Of a stretch of 32,938 bases of DNA, positions 31,450-32,938 are shown piece after piece. Source of the stretch: Lentisphaeria bacterium (GTDB taxonomy: Bacteria; Verrucomicrobiota; Lentisphaeria; Victivallales; UBA1829). The notes under the pieces are model-generated. The model was not told where the DNA came from. It made no database searches and saw only the letters and a list, made by a program, of their open reading frames with translations. Location of the stretch: contig JAFTIQ010000015.1 in the NCBI GenBank assembly GCA_017456805.1, positions 1-32,938 of the forward strand, in the 5' to 3' direction. The translations under genes were made by a program, and so were the position numbers. The stretch's first letter is position 1. Every line of letters starts with the position of its first letter.

Positions 31450-32938
31450 TTATTTTTCTACTTTTTCCTCGTTCCAGCCGATGAGGTTCCCCTTGACGGT
31501 ATCGAAATTCACGCCAACAATGTAAATGTCCCGTTTATCCAGAAGATACTTTTTGAAGTATTCTTTCTCCTTGATCTGTTCGAGAGCCGTGGGATCGTTG
31601 TCAAGTTTGAATTCAAAGAGGTAAATCGCCTTCGGGGTTTGGACAACTGCATCGATCCGTCCGTCATTTGTGGCGGATTCCGCATCGACGTATACGCCAA
31701 GCAAACGGAATATGGAAAAGAAAATTCCCTGAAATGTGGATTCCTGCTTTTTATGAACGTCATAAGGGATTCCGGCAAAAAATACTTCCATCGTTTTGCG
31801 GAGTTTTTTCAGGTCATTATTCAGCAAACTGGTCGCAAATTCTGCAACAAATCGCACTCCGTCTGTCTGCTTTTTTCCAGCGTAACTGTTCAGAATATAT
31901 GCACTGAACGCCGTGGTGACTTCCCGGTTGGGAAAGTCCAGAAAATACCAGGTCTGCCCGAAACGCTCTTCTGTTCCTTTTATAGTGACGTAACCGGTCT
32001 GCAACAGCAACGCTAAAGGATCAATATTCTCAATTTCAAAGGCACTGAATGCAATTTCCGGCACAGAGTCTCCGCCAATAACGGAACGGAAATCAAACTC
32101 TGTTTTCTTGGTGAGTTCCATCAGGAAAGACGGAGTACCAGTCGCAAACCAGTAGTTATTGAATTTTCCCCCATTTTCAAAAAATTTCGCAAGAGATACC
32201 GGATTATAAACTGTCTTTGCTTTTTCCTCAAAACGGTAACCATTGTACCATTCTTTTATTTTTTCTTTGAAAGCATCAACATCTTGCTCCCCGGCAAGCG
32301 CAGAAATCCGATCTCCGAAGTTCGCTTCAAGTTCATCTTGAGTATAGCCGAACATCGTGGCATATCTGGCATCCATCGAGATATCGGTAAGATTATTCAG
32401 ATCGGAAAACAAGGAAACATGACTGAATTTACTTACACCTGTAACAAAAAGAAAACGCTCTTTTGCATTGCGATCCTTCAAAACACTATAAAAACCTTTC
32501 AGACATTTCTGAATATCTGAAATGTTGGGATTCGTGATATTATCCAGTATCGGTTTGTCGTACTCATCGACCAGAATGACAACATTTTCCTTTACGGCAC
32601 AAGCATCAATCAATTTACCGAAAGCCGAAGAGGCATCCTGTGTTGTTGGCAAATCTATAGAAAGATCTGCCGTGACGGCCTTAACTTTATCCAGCAAATA
32701 AGCATTCAAGAGATCAATCGTATTGTTTATAGAATTATAATCTCCAAAGCTCAAATGAATTACGGGGTACGGTTTCCAGTCATACGGCTTATCATAAATA
32801 GCAAGACCTTTGAAAAGTTCTTTTTTTCCTTCAAAGACAGCCTTCAGAGTTGAAACGGTGAGAGATTTACCAAAACGACGCGGACGTGATAGAAAATATC
32901 CAGCACTGCTCGGGCGAATCAACTGCCAAATGTATTCC
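31450..32938 (-). CDS. AAA-ATPase with C-terminal PD-(D/E)XK nuclease-like domain (DUF1703 type), 5' end outside the window
   Basis: The frame is open to the window edge, so the N-terminus (probably about 20-40 residues) is missing; the first in-frame ATG at 32922 lies inside the ATPase domain. Visible features are the Walker A-like LSRPRRFGKS (12-21 from that ATG), Walker B VVILVDEYDKPILDN, a sensor-like FVTGVSKFS, NLTDIS, and at the C-terminus DAVVQTPKAIYLFEFKLD, in which the D...EFK pattern is that of PD-(D/E)XK nucleases. Proteins of this type occur in many paralogous copies in gut anaerobes; mobile, defence or nuclease roles have been suggested but none is established. A terminator follows at 31387-31421. 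Confidence 0.88.
   Translation of the reverse strand, partial: EYIWQLIRPSSAGYFLSRPRRFGKSLTVSTLKAVFEGKKELFKGLAIYDKPYDWKPYPVIHLSFGDYNSINNTIDLLNAYLLDKVKAVTADLSIDLPTTQDASSAFGKLIDACAVKENVVILVDEYDKPILDNITNPNISDIQKCLKGFYSVLKDRNAKERFLFVTGVSKFSHVSLFSDLNNLTDISMDARYATMFGYTQDELEANFGDRISALAGEQDVDAFKEKIKEWYNGYRFEEKAKTVYNPVSLAKFFENGGKFNNYWFATGTPSFLMELTKKTEFDFRSVIGGDSVPEIAFSAFEIENIDPLALLLQTGYVTIKGTEERFGQTWYFLDFPNREVTTAFSAYILNSYAGKKQTDGVRFVAEFATSLLNNDLKKLRKTMEVFFAGIPYDVHKKQESTFQGIFFSIFRLLGVYVDAESATNDGRIDAVVQTPKAIYLFEFKLDNDPTALEQIKEKEYFKKYLLDKRDIYIVGVNFDTVKGNLIGWNEEKVEK

Overview
This window looks like a chromosomal segment of a Lentisphaerota (Victivallis-like) bacterium or a close relative in the PVC group. 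That assignment is an inference. It rests on a DUF1559-type prepilin with a long [20 protein letters not shown] leader, carbohydrate-catabolism genes of a type common there (GH29, DUF4091 with an F5/8C domain, Gfo/Idh/MocA), a large membrane pyrophosphatase and a DUF1703-type AAA/PD-(D/E)XK protein. No rRNA, insertion sequence, phage gene or CRISPR array is visible.

Layout. 1-384: a gene-free, repeat-rich patch with 9-nt periodic arrays in opposite orientations. 385-461: tRNA-Val(GAC), minus strand. 659-2729: a plus-strand pair, NIF3-like protein and intracellular GH29 alpha-L-fucosidase, closed by a strong terminator. 2809-5958: minus-strand secreted protein with a stand-alone cellulase-type Ig-like domain, then a K+-dependent-type membrane pyrophosphatase with its own promoter and terminator. 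6291-9165: a plus-strand cluster of four Tad/Flp-type pilin-like genes, including a 56-residue prepilin with a GTG start. 17683-9170: a minus-strand housekeeping series, in transcription order DEAD-box helicase, TrmL-like methyltransferase, MFS transporter, then (from a new promoter) a TPR membrane protein, SpoU/TrmH methyltransferase, dapF, dapA, a spermidine-synthase-like protein and a U32 family protein. Most neighbours overlap or nearly touch. 17684-18313 holds no convincing protein gene but carries a candidate small RNA with promoter, crossing helices and terminator. 18314-19487: plus-strand Pro/His-rich exported peptide and a HELGH membrane protein.

31217-19545 is a single-orientation minus-strand catabolic cluster: a GntR/FCD regulator whose own promoter contains a TGGTNNNACCA operator, a DUF1559 prepilin, an exported F5/8C-DUF4091 protein, a predicted (alpha/alpha)6 sugar-active enzyme, a Gfo/Idh/MocA dehydrogenase, an SDR, an unusual fusion of an M28/DUF4910-like hydrolase with an AAC(3)-like acetyltransferase, an aldo/keto reductase and an HpcH/HpaI aldolase. 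A minus-strand terminator follows. The set would fit capture and trimming of a glycan outside the cell, oxidoreduction of the released sugar or sugar acid, and retro-aldol cleavage of a 2-keto-3-deoxy acid; the substrate cannot be named from sequence. The window ends inside a 5'-truncated AAA-ATPase/PD-(D/E)XK gene.

The observations most worth following are the hydrolase-acetyltransferase fusion, the candidate pseudoknot/switch RNA at about 18043-18194, the Tad-like pilin cluster without assembly genes in view, the autoregulatory operator of the GntR gene, and a structured intergenic element at 29496-29579.
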